From a virus: 64,000 bases of DNA. The DNA is taken from positions 21,616-85,615 of the IMG/VR virus record IMGVR_UViG_3300035670_000121; one strand, given 5' to 3'. Both the position numbers and the translations under genes were made by a program. Position 1 is the first letter of the stretch. The number at the start of each line of letters is the position of its first letter. Shown piece by piece: positions 42,801 to 49,678 of this stretch. The notes under the pieces are model-generated. The model saw only the letters and a list, made by a program, of their open reading frames with translations. It ran no database searches and was not told where the DNA came from.

Positions 42801-42890
42801 GTTAATTTTAGAAAATCAAAATGGCCTAATGATACTTGGACAAGTCAGATCAAACATCTTTGGCCTCAACCATTCTATCCTGCTTTGTAA
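39864..42890 (+). CDS. Large secreted multidomain protein with c-type cytochrome motif
   Basis: 1008 residues. Signal peptide 1-19 (MKWVKFLIVSLFLVFNLYSQ). Two related beta domains (~22-90 and ~160-232) are separated by Gly/Thr/Ser-rich linkers (~95-155 and ~240-282). A third beta domain spans ~285-450. A heme-c site follows: NAKCGDCHFTDGYD places Cys478, Cys481 and His482 as CxxCH, with KDLWFNGD before and GLALASYIRSLD after, as in single-heme cytochrome c domains; Met545 or Met557 regions (GPGM, GAGMDW) might give the distal ligand. The last ~430 residues, Trp-rich and helical, are unassigned. Periplasmic heme attachment would need the host Ccm system. The unit stands alone after a terminator. 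Confidence 0.85.
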   Translation: MKWVKFLIVSLFLVFNLYSQVITNTATLYSNVTQADNSVITVPIPITIVRTNGRIAELSLNISNVSQNAKQINLRVYELIYTTNVVETPLTNSTTTGDTTGGSTGDTTGGTGSTDGGTTSGDTGGTTGGTTGGTTGGSTTGSTGGSTGGTTGGGTTSTNYVYVTNSVTLNVTLQTQTGTTNDVQIPAQTVWHNDQLENILFDITSLPPDAIILRFRILDYIYDENGNLVGPQGSGTNSGGSGTGGSGTGTGGSDTGSGDSGTGGADSGGGSTSPPSADTIQFPVEVLGADQHTEEFKLVLNDNLNDIYGARFTIHGLGFTNKASVSINGSQWIPLNNRTVIFPRKFERIWVGIGGFQNTLTMVLPFASNNIIPSVTNTIKFKFNDITKQTVGYRVLNADIVRRQDTAEKEYTFGHLTGRFYTNTVYNYTPTTLATTKVIDDPKNWTPASSDPVVINQGKDLWFNGDISERGVALNAKCGDCHFTDGYDLKYFNYSDKSIIARSKYHGLSEQQGLALASYIRSLDVPYQEKGRPWNPLYQPGPGMSTVPIDNWAAGAGMDWVLDDDIKSFNYIFPNGTQDGIVYNGVVQPIDINKAYNIHEIPIAMQLPDWNHWLPKVHLKDSAPEIWDWSLTKDGGSGRRFFDWFMGSIPKDQGMKGLVQIMRSYGENTGYQLVHMDQFFQKKYFDAGKRIQYMNDIRMAYRHWVTVRTLEIMQKWKMQDLGHDILEDNANTRDQWGERGARSYIDLGKLDKIKAQFGNSYTNVFNDRRWFANSLPFHLAPHIGNLVAVTDQNDPNFTYEPYGDQSPQWYQLQMYLDDSNRMPEYNIIDWGYLHNFLWGATSQWGQLANYSLYTGKHNALQFINTLKSYEAYAFNGDYKGLLEGLLDDHHPHIRLFGGTVLLHADSSSANKFNEFTMHYIDALHTKEKKDMMVGMYNQIHKIQIDVLEQNPQIADYNNLTMSENFLRYMGGDPNLIQRFVNFRKSKWPNDTWTSQIKHLWPQPFYPAL

Positions 42891-42899
42891 AAATATAGC

Positions 42900-42928
42900 T
42901 TGACAAAACAATTGTTTTTGCTTATTAT
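42900..42928 (+). promoter_or_regulatory. Sigma70-like promoter, leaderless design
   Basis: TTGACA (42900-42905), 17-base spacer, TATTAT (42923-42928); ATG 42935 is 6 bases downstream. Confidence 0.78.
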
Positions 42929-42934
42929 TTTTGC

Positions 42935-43174
42935 ATGTTCGTATTCGAAAAATTAGGCAACGATAGATACGTTATAAAGTCACACGAAAGAATAAATGGC
43001 CGTCTTCTGAAAGATGATGACGGCTATTTTTATTACTGGCCTGAATTTAGAAATGAAAAGTGCTGGGACGCACTAACCATGAAAGTGATTGCCAAAAAAC
43101 TAGATGAATTAAATAAAGATTGGGATCGCGAATTAAATTCTAATTTTATTTCTAAAATAAAAATTATTGCATGA
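42935..43174 (+). CDS. Small early protein, paralogue of the gene at 61867
   Basis: 79 residues. DDDGYFYYWPEF and the C-terminal KVIAKKLDELNKDWDRELN align with DVDGFFYLWIED and ELADKLDKLNREWDIKI of the 75-residue protein at 61867-62094. A strand-rich N part and one amphipathic helix. Function unknown. Coupled by ATGA to a 34-residue membrane peptide. Confidence 0.72.
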   Translation: MFVFEKLGNDRYVIKSHERINGRLLKDDDGYFYYWPEFRNEKCWDALTMKVIAKKLDELNKDWDRELNSNFISKIKIIA

Positions 43175-43275
43175 TTTTTATGGATGAGTTTACATATAGA
43201 ATATCTACAGAATTAATTTATACTGTTTTTGCTTTATATGTGCTCTTCGTAATATATATTAAAAAGAAAAAATAA
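43171..43275 (+). CDS. Single-pass membrane micropeptide (34 aa)
   Basis: 34 residues: short polar N-terminus, one hydrophobic helix (LIYTVFALYVLFVIYI) and a KKKK end, as in small membrane proteins with a cytoplasmic C-terminus. Starts inside the previous stop (ATGA). Function unknown. Confidence 0.55.
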   Translation: MIFMDEFTYRISTELIYTVFALYVLFVIYIKKKK

Positions 43276-43278
43276 GCG

Positions 43279-43306
43279 TTGACTTTTCAGAGTTTTCTGA
43301 TATATT
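43279..43306 (+). promoter_or_regulatory. Sigma70-like promoter, leaderless design
   Basis: TTGACT (43279-43284), 16-base spacer, TATATT (43301-43306); ThyX ATG 43314 is 7 bases downstream. Confidence 0.75.
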
Positions 43307-43313
43307 GATTTAA

Positions 43314-44018
43314 ATGATTAACGAGAAAAACAATAATAAAGTTGAACTAATTGGTTTTTACGGTAATGATCAAATTCATGCTTGTTCAGCTTGGACTTCT
43401 ACAAGTAGAGATCTTTCAGATGAAAAAGTTAATAGAATTCCTAAGCTTCTTAAAATGTTGGCTGATGCGGGGCATCATACTCCTTTTGAAAAGTCTAGCC
43501 TACATTTCTTGGTGGACACTGATATTGCTAGCCACATTCATATCATTAAGCATCGTGTCGGTGTATCTGTTAATGGAGAATCTGCTCGTTATAAGGAAAT
43601 AAAAGAAGATAAATATTTGATTCCTGATGATTGGAAAGGCATCAAATGCACCGCTATAGGTGCTACTACGGGAATAGGTGGTCTTTTTAGTGAAGACTTA
43701 GAAGGTATTGATTGGTCAATAATTTTAAGCGAATATACTAAAATCGGAAATTTACTTTATCATGCTTCTTTCAAAGATCTTGAACCAGTTTTAGGTCGTA
43801 AGCGAGCTAAAGAATCGGCGCGTTATTTTAAAACTTATGGCTCTCAAATTCAAGCTGATGTTATGTTTAATTGGCGCAGCTTTTATCACTTCTTAAGTCT
43901 TCGGAATAAAGAAGACGCTCAAAAAGAAATCAGAGAAATCGCCGCGCACATGCTTCATTTAGTAAAGAGTATCGAAGGCAATCCTTTTCAACACACAATT
44001 GCTGCTTTTGGTCTATGA
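43314..44018 (+). CDS. thyX: Flavin-dependent thymidylate synthase ThyX
   Basis: 234 residues. Converts dUMP to dTMP using FAD, NADPH and methylene-tetrahydrofolate. The ThyX signature RHRxxSxNxxSxR appears as KHRVGVSVNGESAR, with Lys in place of the first Arg and one extra residue before Ser, so it is a variant. SLHFLVDTDIASHIHIIKHR precedes it and ADVMFNWRSFYHFLSLR near the end matches the dUMP-binding region. Tetramer expected. Coupled by ATGA to the next gene. Works with dCMP deaminase and dUTPase in this window. Confidence 0.93.
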   Translation: MINEKNNNKVELIGFYGNDQIHACSAWTSTSRDLSDEKVNRIPKLLKMLADAGHHTPFEKSSLHFLVDTDIASHIHIIKHRVGVSVNGESARYKEIKEDKYLIPDDWKGIKCTAIGATTGIGGLFSEDLEGIDWSIILSEYTKIGNLLYHASFKDLEPVLGRKRAKESARYFKTYGSQIQADVMFNWRSFYHFLSLRNKEDAQKEIREIAAHMLHLVKSIEGNPFQHTIAAFGL

Positions 44019-44269
44019 CAATACAAGAAGTAAAAGAATCATACGGTTCTGAATTATTGACAATGGATGGTTATGATGACTGCATTGAAGGTATTGTAAC
44101 GCGAGTCAATCAAGTTCCATTTATTATTTATAATTACGAAAAAGTAATTACTAAATTGATGAAACAAGGTATGACTTATCATGAAGCTGTAGACTTTCAC
44201 GAATTTAATCAAGCTTGTGTTTGGATTGGTGAAAGCACACCAGCTTTTTTACATAAGATAGATGAGTAA
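44015..44269 (+). CDS. Conserved small phage protein
   Basis: 84 residues: LLTMDGYDDCIEGIVTR, VPFIIYNYEKVITKLMKQGM, EAVDFHEFNQACVWIGESTP. This block is common in phage and bacterial proteins of unknown function. Stop and next start share one base (TAATG). Confidence 0.75.
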   Translation: MTIQEVKESYGSELLTMDGYDDCIEGIVTRVNQVPFIIYNYEKVITKLMKQGMTYHEAVDFHEFNQACVWIGESTPAFLHKIDE

Positions 44270-45039
44270 TGAAGATTTATCTACCAGTTATTTGTTATAA
44301 TCATACTGTATTGTCTCATTATATGTTTAGTATAATGAGATTAATATTTGAGGGACAAAAGAAAAACATATCATTCAGTTTAGACTGTATTTATTTTGAT
44401 AGTTTAATCGCAAGAGCAAGAAACGCCGCAGCCGCGAATTTTGTTAATAAAATGGATTGCGATTATATGATGTTTATAGATACAGATATTTCTTTTGAGC
44501 CAAAAAGCTTTTTTTCTTTAATTAATAGAAATAAAGATGTTATATCTGGTTTATATCCTAAAAAATATATCAGTGCTGAAAAATTAAGTAAACTTGTTTT
44601 ACTAAATGGCCCGATTCTTCCTGATAATTATAATCAATTATGTACAGATTTTGCTACAGAGATTAATCTAAAGAAAGAGCCACAACAAGTTGAAGAAGTT
44701 AATTATGCAGCAACTGGTTTTATGCTTATCAAAAAGAAAGCTTTATTAGATATAATTAAAAAGCGTCCAGATATTAGTTACAAAAATGATATTGATGGTT
44801 ATGCTAGCTATGGCGATACTTTTTATGATTTATTTCCATGCAAAATAAATACTCAAACAAAAAAGTATGAGGCTGAAGATTATGGTTTTTGCGATCTATA
44901 TAGAAGTGTTGGCGGCAAACTTTATGTAGATACAACATGCGAGCTTACGCATTATGGCTGGAAGGGGTATGAAGGAAATTATCATCAACAATCTATAATT
45001 TTTAATCGTGAACCTAGTTATCTGCCTACCCGGAAATAA
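44269..45039 (+). CDS. GT-A glycosyltransferase-like protein
   Basis: 256 residues. DCIYFDSLIARARNAAAANF (nucleotide-sugar loop) and DYMMFIDTDISFEPKSFF with a DxD metal site (Asp-Thr-Asp) define a GT-A fold. Later YAATGFMLIKK and EAEDYGFCDLYR resemble the acceptor side with the catalytic base. Overlaps the next, similar gene by 32 bases. Substrates unknown: virion glycans or phage DNA hydroxymethyl bases are options. Confidence 0.8.
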   Translation: MKIYLPVICYNHTVLSHYMFSIMRLIFEGQKKNISFSLDCIYFDSLIARARNAAAANFVNKMDCDYMMFIDTDISFEPKSFFSLINRNKDVISGLYPKKYISAEKLSKLVLLNGPILPDNYNQLCTDFATEINLKKEPQQVEEVNYAATGFMLIKKKALLDIIKKRPDISYKNDIDGYASYGDTFYDLFPCKINTQTKKYEAEDYGFCDLYRSVGGKLYVDTTCELTHYGWKGYEGNYHQQSIIFNREPSYLPTRK

Positions 45040-45655
45040 TTTTTCGGGCGCTTTTCTTGATAGTTTTTTGCAGTTTTATAATTGGTGTTCTATCAATAAT
45101 ATTAATGCTATCATATCTCGTAGATATGAATGTAATATATATTATGTTAGAAATATGTGCCTTGGTGGTGATAGCACGAAAGGTGAAAATCAAAAACCTT
45201 GGCAAGGCAAAGTTAATTATGATTACATGTTGTGGATAGATAGCGATATTATTTTTCATCCAAATGATTTTATTAAACTATATAATCTCAAAAAAGAAAT
45301 CGCGTCTGGATTATATTTTATGCAAAATGGTCAACAGTTTGCTACAGTTCAAGATTGGAACGAAAAAACTTTTGAAGAAACTGGCAGATTTGAATTTTTA
45401 ACACAGGAATATTTAAAAAATCAAAATAAACCTTTTATTGTTGACTATACAGGATTTGGTTTTATACTGATAAAAAATGGCGTTTTTGAAAAACTAAAAT
45501 ACCCGTGGTTCAGACCAATATGGAAAAAGTTTGGCAATGTAACTGAGTTCACAATGGAAGATGTAGCTTTTTGTCATTTAGTTAAAGAATTGAATCTCGA
45601 TGTTTGGGTACATCCAGAAGTAATTGTGAAACACGAAAAGAAAATTTTATTATAA
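45008..45655 (+). CDS. GT-A glycosyltransferase-like protein
   Basis: 215 residues, GTG start. YYVRNMCLGGD, YDYMLWIDSDIIFHPNDF (DxD), DYTGFGFILIKNGVFEKL and TMEDVAFCHLVKEL give the same GT-A layout as the upstream gene, so the pair may derive from duplication or act in sequence. The start is inside the previous gene; no closer ATG gives the conserved first strand. Confidence 0.8.
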   Translation: MNLVICLPGNNFSGAFLDSFLQFYNWCSINNINAIISRRYECNIYYVRNMCLGGDSTKGENQKPWQGKVNYDYMLWIDSDIIFHPNDFIKLYNLKKEIASGLYFMQNGQQFATVQDWNEKTFEETGRFEFLTQEYLKNQNKPFIVDYTGFGFILIKNGVFEKLKYPWFRPIWKKFGNVTEFTMEDVAFCHLVKELNLDVWVHPEVIVKHEKKILL

Positions 45656-45853
45656 ATGAGCAAGTACAAGTATACAATTAAAATTCATCTTGTAAAAGAT
45701 TTTGAAGAGTTGCAGAATATTTTGAATGACTATGGTCAATCGGGCCGTCGTGTTTTTCGTGTAGAAAAAATGGATCATTGTATTTACGAAGGTGGCACTT
45801 GCAAATATGTAGTTTATTTAGAAGAGAGAATAAAAAAAACTAAAAATGGATAA
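45656..45853 (+). CDS. Small hypothetical protein (65 aa)
   Basis: 65 residues, ferredoxin-like strand-helix-strand pattern (KYTIKIHLVKDFEELQNIL, GRRVFRVEKMD, KYVVYLEERI). Starts directly after the previous stop and overlaps the next gene by 8 bases. Not recognised. Confidence 0.66.
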   Translation: MSKYKYTIKIHLVKDFEELQNILNDYGQSGRRVFRVEKMDHCIYEGGTCKYVVYLEERIKKTKNG

Positions 45854-46043
45854 TTCACCAGTTAATATCGTTATCGTTTCTGAAAAAGAAGAGAAGAAAT
45901 ATCATCGCCTAAAGGAAAAAGAAAACATGCAAGTTGGCGATTTAGTTCATATTGTTAATGATAAATACGCTTTAATAAATGAAGGCTGTATACTTGCAAA
46001 GAAAAAAGCTTCTGAAAACGATAAAATACTAAGAAAGAAATGA
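45846..46043 (+). CDS. Small hypothetical protein (65 aa)
   Basis: 65 residues, charged, with a small beta segment MQVGDLVHIVNDKYALIN and Lys-rich ends. Not recognised. Confidence 0.6.
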   Translation: MDNSPVNIVIVSEKEEKKYHRLKEKENMQVGDLVHIVNDKYALINEGCILAKKKASENDKILRKK

Positions 46044-46089
46044 ATTTAATTTTAACAATAAAATAATGTTAGATTTCTAAGCTAAGATC

Positions 46090-46103
46090 GTGTAATATAA
46101 AGT
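46090..46103 (+). promoter_or_regulatory. GTGTAA-type (late-like) promoter motif
   Basis: GTGTAATATAAAGT abuts the GTG start of the LAGLIDADG gene. Confidence 0.5.
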
Positions 46104-46913
46104 GTGCAAAACACAAATTATTATAATTATTTTTTTGATTCCAGTAAAATAACTAAAGAAATAGCTTATACATTAGGTTTAATGTGGGCGGATGGATATA
46201 TTTATCCTAGACAAAATAGTATTTCCATAACATGCATCAAATCCGATTTAGATGATGTTACTGATGTTATAACAAAAACAGCTAATTGGAAAAAATATAT
46301 AAGAAAAGCTAAAGGAGTAAGAAAAGAACAATTAACATTTATGATTCACAATAAAAATTTTTGTGAATTATTGGCTGAATATAAGTATGTTTCAAAAAAA
46401 TATGATTCTGCCAATGCAATAATAAAAATTATTCCTATTGAATTACAAAAATACTGGTGGCGAGGTTTTTTAGATGGAGATGGATGCATTTATACAACTA
46501 AGAATTATCAAGTTTTTTTTACTTCAGCTTTAAATCAGGATTGGAGTTTCATTGATCTTTTACCAATAAAAGTCAATTGGAAAATTATTAAAAAAGAAAC
46601 CAATAAAGGAAGTTACTCTCGAAGATTATTGAATAATAAAAAAGATTGTTTGATTTTATTAAATTATATTTATGATGATTATGAAAATGATAAAATAGGT
46701 TTCACTAGAAAGTATGCTAAATTTTTAGAAGTGAAAAAACAAAAAATTAAAAAATTTCGCGGTAAAGGATATTATCTCAATAAAAAAGTAAATAAATGGT
46801 GCGCTAGAATAACTATTAACAATAAAGAAATAGCTTTAGGATATTTTAAAACAGAAGATGAAGCTAAAAAAGCTGTTTTGAATAAAAGAAAAGAATTAAT
46901 TTTAAAAAAATGA
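46104..46913 (+). CDS. LAGLIDADG homing endonuclease with C-terminal AP2 domain
   Basis: 269 residues. Two LAGLIDADG helices: YTLGLMWADGYIY (~20-32) and WWRGFLDGDGCIYT (~118-131), each ending in the metal-binding Asp. The last ~50 residues are an AP2/ERF DNA-binding domain: GKGYYLNKKVNKWCARITIN, IALGYFKTEDEAKKA. Free-standing monomeric homing endonuclease with its own late-like motif. GTG start at 46104 is uncertain. Overlaps the cREC gene by 4 bases. Confidence 0.9.
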   Translation: MQNTNYYNYFFDSSKITKEIAYTLGLMWADGYIYPRQNSISITCIKSDLDDVTDVITKTANWKKYIRKAKGVRKEQLTFMIHNKNFCELLAEYKYVSKKYDSANAIIKIIPIELQKYWWRGFLDGDGCIYTTKNYQVFFTSALNQDWSFIDLLPIKVNWKIIKKETNKGSYSRRLLNNKKDCLILLNYIYDDYENDKIGFTRKYAKFLEVKKQKIKKFRGKGYYLNKKVNKWCARITINNKEIALGYFKTEDEAKKAVLNKRKELILKK

Positions 46914-47257
46914 AAAACAAAAGACCTTATTATATATTTTTAGATGATGAGCGTTTTCCAAAAGACGTAAAATGGACAAAGATTCCTGATTTACATTGGA
47001 CAGTTATAAGAAATTATAGTAATTTTAAAGTACTTATAGAGTTAAAAGGCTATTTACCAGAATTTATTTCTTTTGATCATGATTTGGCAGACTATTCCAA
47101 ATATACAGAAAAAACTGGGTATGATTGTGCAAAATGGTTAATTCAATATTGTTCAGAAAATAATTTAAAAATACCAGATTATACTGTGCATTCTTTAAAT
47201 CCTATCGGCGCAAAAAATATTATTAATTTATTAGAAAGTTATAAACAATATGCATAA
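46910..47257 (+). CDS. cREC-like receiver-fold protein
   Basis: 115 residues: YYIFLDDERFP, then ISFDHDLADYSKYTEKTGYD, CAKWLIQYC, and TVHSLNPIGAKNI. This motif order (DDxR, S-D-H-D-L, TGYD, HSxNP) fits the 'cyclic phosphate-processing receiver' family predicted to act on 2',3'-cyclic phosphate ends in RNA repair. Enzymatic role is a family-level prediction. Starts in the stop of the LAGLIDADG gene and overlaps a lipoprotein gene by 8 bases. Confidence 0.72.
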   Translation: MKNKRPYYIFLDDERFPKDVKWTKIPDLHWTVIRNYSNFKVLIELKGYLPEFISFDHDLADYSKYTEKTGYDCAKWLIQYCSENNLKIPDYTVHSLNPIGAKNIINLLESYKQYA

Positions 47258-47468
47258 GATTTTATTATTGTTTATACCTATATTTTGTTCCGGTTGTCTT
47301 GTTTTTTTAAGATATCATTTTGAAGATGCTCTTAATAACTTACCGCCAAATTATAAACTAATCAGATTAACAAATACTTATATTGATTATAGTTTATATG
47401 GTACTAATTATCGGGCTTATTATACAGGCGATGAAGGTAAAATATATAAAACGCTTATTTTGAAATAA
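47250..47468 (+). CDS. Small lipoprotein (72 aa)
   Basis: 72 residues. The signal peptide MHKILLLFIPIFCSGC ends in a lipobox (CSGC, acylated Cys16), and a short tyrosine-rich domain follows (YIDYSLYGTNYRAYYTGDEG). Phage lipoproteins of this size often block superinfection at receptors or act as Rz1-type spanins; neither is shown. It ends convergently with a minus-strand membrane protein (14-base overlap). Confidence 0.68.
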   Translation: MHKILLLFIPIFCSGCLVFLRYHFEDALNNLPPNYKLIRLTNTYIDYSLYGTNYRAYYTGDEGKIYKTLILK

Positions 47469-47655
47469 AATCATTATCTTTAGCATCAGAATCTACAGAC
47501 TTTTGACCGAAATACCAACCAACAGCAGCCATAACTAAACTATTTAAAGCTTCGTTTTTAATTTCTAAAAAAACTGTGGTCGAAAAAATAACTATTAGTG
47601 TAAATACAATTATCGCTCTTACTGAAACTCCACCTATATTAGATTCGTTATTCAT
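47455..47655 (-). CDS. Small membrane protein, holin-like or phage DUF
   Basis: 66 residues from the minus-strand ATG at 47655. Two membrane segments: VSVRAIIVFTLIVIFSTTVF and LVMAAVGWYFGQK, with a charged C-terminus (SVDSDAKDNDF). The LV..VVGFYFGQK ending is a recurrent pattern of tiny phage membrane proteins. A GTGTAATAAA motif is directly upstream on the minus strand. A holin role is possible but unproven. Confidence 0.7.
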   Translation of the reverse strand: MNNESNIGGVSVRAIIVFTLIVIFSTTVFLEIKNEALNSLVMAAVGWYFGQKSVDSDAKDNDFISK

Positions 47656-47669
47656 AAATTTTATTACAC
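47656..47669 (-). promoter_or_regulatory. GTGTAA-type (late-like) promoter motif
   Basis: Minus-strand GTGTAATAAAATTT directly before the ATG at 47655. Confidence 0.52.
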
Positions 47670-47670
47670 C

Positions 47671-47898
47671 ATGACTGATCAAAGATACAATGAATTAATG
47701 TCAGAAAAAGATGTAGAAATAACCGACAAAGAATTTAATGATGGCTGGCATTTTTGTATAGATTGGGACGGCCAACTTGTTGGTCCGGGTATGCATTCTA
47801 TGCAGTTTTGTCGCTGTAAAGGCGTAAACAAATCAAAACATAAAGAAATTTATAGCAAGATACCCGATCAAGGTTATTTAGAAGATTGGGCATCTTAA
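47671..47898 (+). CDS. Conserved small phage protein
   Basis: 75 residues: FNDGWHFCIDWDGQLVGPGM then FCRCKGVNK. The DG.HFC.DWDG..V and C.C pattern is common in small phage proteins and may bind zinc. Starts divergently from the membrane protein, 16 bases away. Function unknown. Confidence 0.72.
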   Translation: MTDQRYNELMSEKDVEITDKEFNDGWHFCIDWDGQLVGPGMHSMQFCRCKGVNKSKHKEIYSKIPDQGYLEDWAS

Positions 47899-48038
47899 AC
47901 AAAATCTGGATATATCTTAAAAACATCTAGATACCAGAAATCAAAACTTAAAAATCTAAAATCATCGTCGCAACCACAGTTTTTTGCGATGTATGATTTT
48001 TTTATTGTATATTCTTCTTGACAGTACTCGCAGAACAT
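47895..48038 (-). CDS. Small cysteine-motif protein (47 aa)
   Basis: 47 residues from minus-strand ATG 48038: MFCEYCQEEYTIKKSYIAKN then CGCDDDF. CxxC plus CxC suggests a zinc knuckle. TATAGT lies next to the ATG with TCGACT 16 bases further upstream on the same strand, a leaderless-type promoter. Convergent with the + gene (4-base overlap). Could be spurious. Confidence 0.5.
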   Translation of the reverse strand: MFCEYCQEEYTIKKSYIAKNCGCDDDFRFLSFDFWYLDVFKIYPDFV

Positions 48039-48065
48039 ACTATATTCTAACCTGCAAAAGAGTCG

Positions 48066-48094
48066 AATAGTGAACAATATTGTTACAAATATAC
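48066..48094. repeat. Intergenic repeat element, copy 1
   Basis: AATAGTGAACAATATTGTTACAAATATA; the core AACAATATTGTT is a perfect 12-bp palindrome. A second copy is at 50945-50972 (24 of 28 positions alike), also in a divergent intergenic region. Possible operator. Confidence 0.5.
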
Positions 48095-48142
48095 AACAAA
48101 TCGTATTTGACTCTTATAAATTAATATTTATTATATAATATT

Positions 48143-48364
48143 ATGAACTTTCAAATGGCTAATTTCGTAAAAAATCTATTAAAAGAAAGCTGTTCTTTAA
48201 ATAGATTGGCTGAAGAATTTTATAATAAATTTGGTTCAACTGAATATTGTAAAGGTCCAACAGGACATTATTATGTCCGAGGAAAAAAGCTGCCACAATT
48301 TTCGACTTTTGATGGTAACGATATAAAAACTACTGCTTCTTCGATTTTAAACGAGCGGTTATGA
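48143..48364 (+). CDS. Hypothetical phage protein (73 aa)
   Basis: 73 residues (FVKNLLKESCSLNRLAEEFY, GPTGHYYVRGKKLPQFSTFD). Preceded by the A/T-rich TATATAATATT. Overlaps the deaminase gene by 4 bases. Not recognised. Confidence 0.65.
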   Translation: MNFQMANFVKNLLKESCSLNRLAEEFYNKFGSTEYCKGPTGHYYVRGKKLPQFSTFDGNDIKTTASSILNERL

Positions 48365-48765
48365 AGAAAAAGGTTTTAAAAAAAGCTGTTAATATAGCTC
48401 ATGCGATGTGTCCGAGTATGCGTAAAAACGGATTACGCGCATCTCATGTTGCTTTTCTAGTAAAGAAAAACAGAATAGTAAAAATCGGTTGGAATAAACC
48501 AAAAACAAATCCAAATAGCGAAAAATATCCGTATATTGGTGCTACTGGTGAAAAGATAACTGTAAATACTCACGCGGAGTTAGATGTAATACTGAAGGCG
48601 AACGAGGAGGATTTATCTGATCACGAAATTGTTGTTTTAAGAGTTGACGGCGAGGGAAAATTGAATAATAGTAAGCCCTGCAATGGTTGCTCGCATCTGA
48701 TAAAACAATTTTCAATTAAAAAAATTTACTACTCAAATTCTAAAGGAGAAATCTCTAATATTTAA
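48361..48765 (+). CDS. Cytidine/deoxycytidylate-deaminase-fold protein
   Basis: 134 residues. Zinc-site residues His71 and Glu73 in NTHAELDVIL and Cys107/Cys110 in KPCNGCSHL, with RASHVAFLVKKNRIVKIGWN as the first strands. Second deaminase of the window, shorter than the one at 32522 and without its dCMP-specific insert, so its substrate may differ (a cytidine, a modified base or an RNA). Translationally coupled to the gene upstream. Confidence 0.82.
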   Translation: MKKKVLKKAVNIAHAMCPSMRKNGLRASHVAFLVKKNRIVKIGWNKPKTNPNSEKYPYIGATGEKITVNTHAELDVILKANEEDLSDHEIVVLRVDGEGKLNNSKPCNGCSHLIKQFSIKKIYYSNSKGEISNI

Positions 48766-48768
48766 TAT

Positions 48769-48990
48769 ATGAACAAAGATCTATTTTATAATCGGCCATA
48801 TCCTGTTAAGTCTGATGATTTGAAGTATGACGGAAAGAATATTATCATTCCTTCTTATTATACTTCTATTCTTCTTGATTATCTAAAGACAACTGATACT
48901 CATGACATGAATGATGCTGATAAGGAAGATTTTAAAGCTTTTAAAAATTTCTTGTACGATGTTCAAGAGTATAAAAATAAAGGAAATTAA
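48769..48990 (+). CDS. Hypothetical phage protein (73 aa)
   Basis: 73 residues (DDLKYDGKNIIIPSYYTSIL, helix ADKEDFKAFKNFLYDVQEY). Ends 1 base into the next start. Not recognised. Confidence 0.65.
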   Translation: MNKDLFYNRPYPVKSDDLKYDGKNIIIPSYYTSILLDYLKTTDTHDMNDADKEDFKAFKNFLYDVQEYKNKGN

Positions 48991-49673
48991 TGAAAGAGAT
49001 TTTAGTATTTGCTCATAATTATTTAGTTAATGATTGGTTTGATATTGTACAAGATCAATTGAATTTACTTTTAAGTAAAGGTTTGTATAATGCTTCGCAT
49101 AAAATATATTATTGTGCATACAGTTCAGATTTGTTTCAAATTTATAAATTCATTGACTTAATTAAGAAGCTTGATACTAAAAATAAAATAAATATTATTG
49201 TGCATCCATATAATGATGGTGAAAAAAACACTATCATACTGCTACAAGAAATTTGTAAATCTTATGAAAACGCATTTGTCTTATATTATCACGCAAAAGG
49301 AGTTACATCAATTGTTCATTGTGATAGAGTTCGCAGAAATATTAAATCATGGCGTGAAATGTTGAATTATTTCAATATAGAAAAATGGGAATCATCTGTT
49401 TTATCGTTGAATAATCATGATGTTTTTGGTGTGATGCGTGGAGAATTTTCGTATCCAAATACCAGTGAAATTAAAACAATATATCCAGGAAATTTTTGGT
49501 GGGCAAGATCAAGTCATATTAATAAATTACCAGATGTTAAACAATTAAACAATCATTCAGATTTAGAATCTTTAATAACATCTATTCCTCATAGCTGGGC
49601 TAATGCTGATATGAGTTATGCAGGTAATATATACGAGCGTTATTTTGATCCTCAAGAGTATAGAAACGATTAA
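48990..49673 (+). CDS. Glycosyltransferase-like protein
   Basis: 227 residues. ILVFAHNYLVNDWFDIVQDQ, FVLYYHAKGVTSI, KSWREMLNYFNIEKWESSVL, HDVFGVMRGEF and GNFWWARSSHINKLP are the conserved blocks of a glycosyltransferase-type family found in phages and polysaccharide loci. The classic DxD is absent in that form, so activity is assumed. Belongs with the glycosyltransferases at 44-45.6 kb. Confidence 0.75.
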   Translation: MKEILVFAHNYLVNDWFDIVQDQLNLLLSKGLYNASHKIYYCAYSSDLFQIYKFIDLIKKLDTKNKINIIVHPYNDGEKNTIILLQEICKSYENAFVLYYHAKGVTSIVHCDRVRRNIKSWREMLNYFNIEKWESSVLSLNNHDVFGVMRGEFSYPNTSEIKTIYPGNFWWARSSHINKLPDVKQLNNHSDLESLITSIPHSWANADMSYAGNIYERYFDPQEYRND

Positions 49674-49678
49674 AAATT

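Noticed and set aside
47455-47655. Minus-strand membrane frame as a shadow
   Set aside because: Considered a shadow at first, but kept as a gene: no competing + gene, typical phage membrane-protein ending, and a promoter-like motif at its start.
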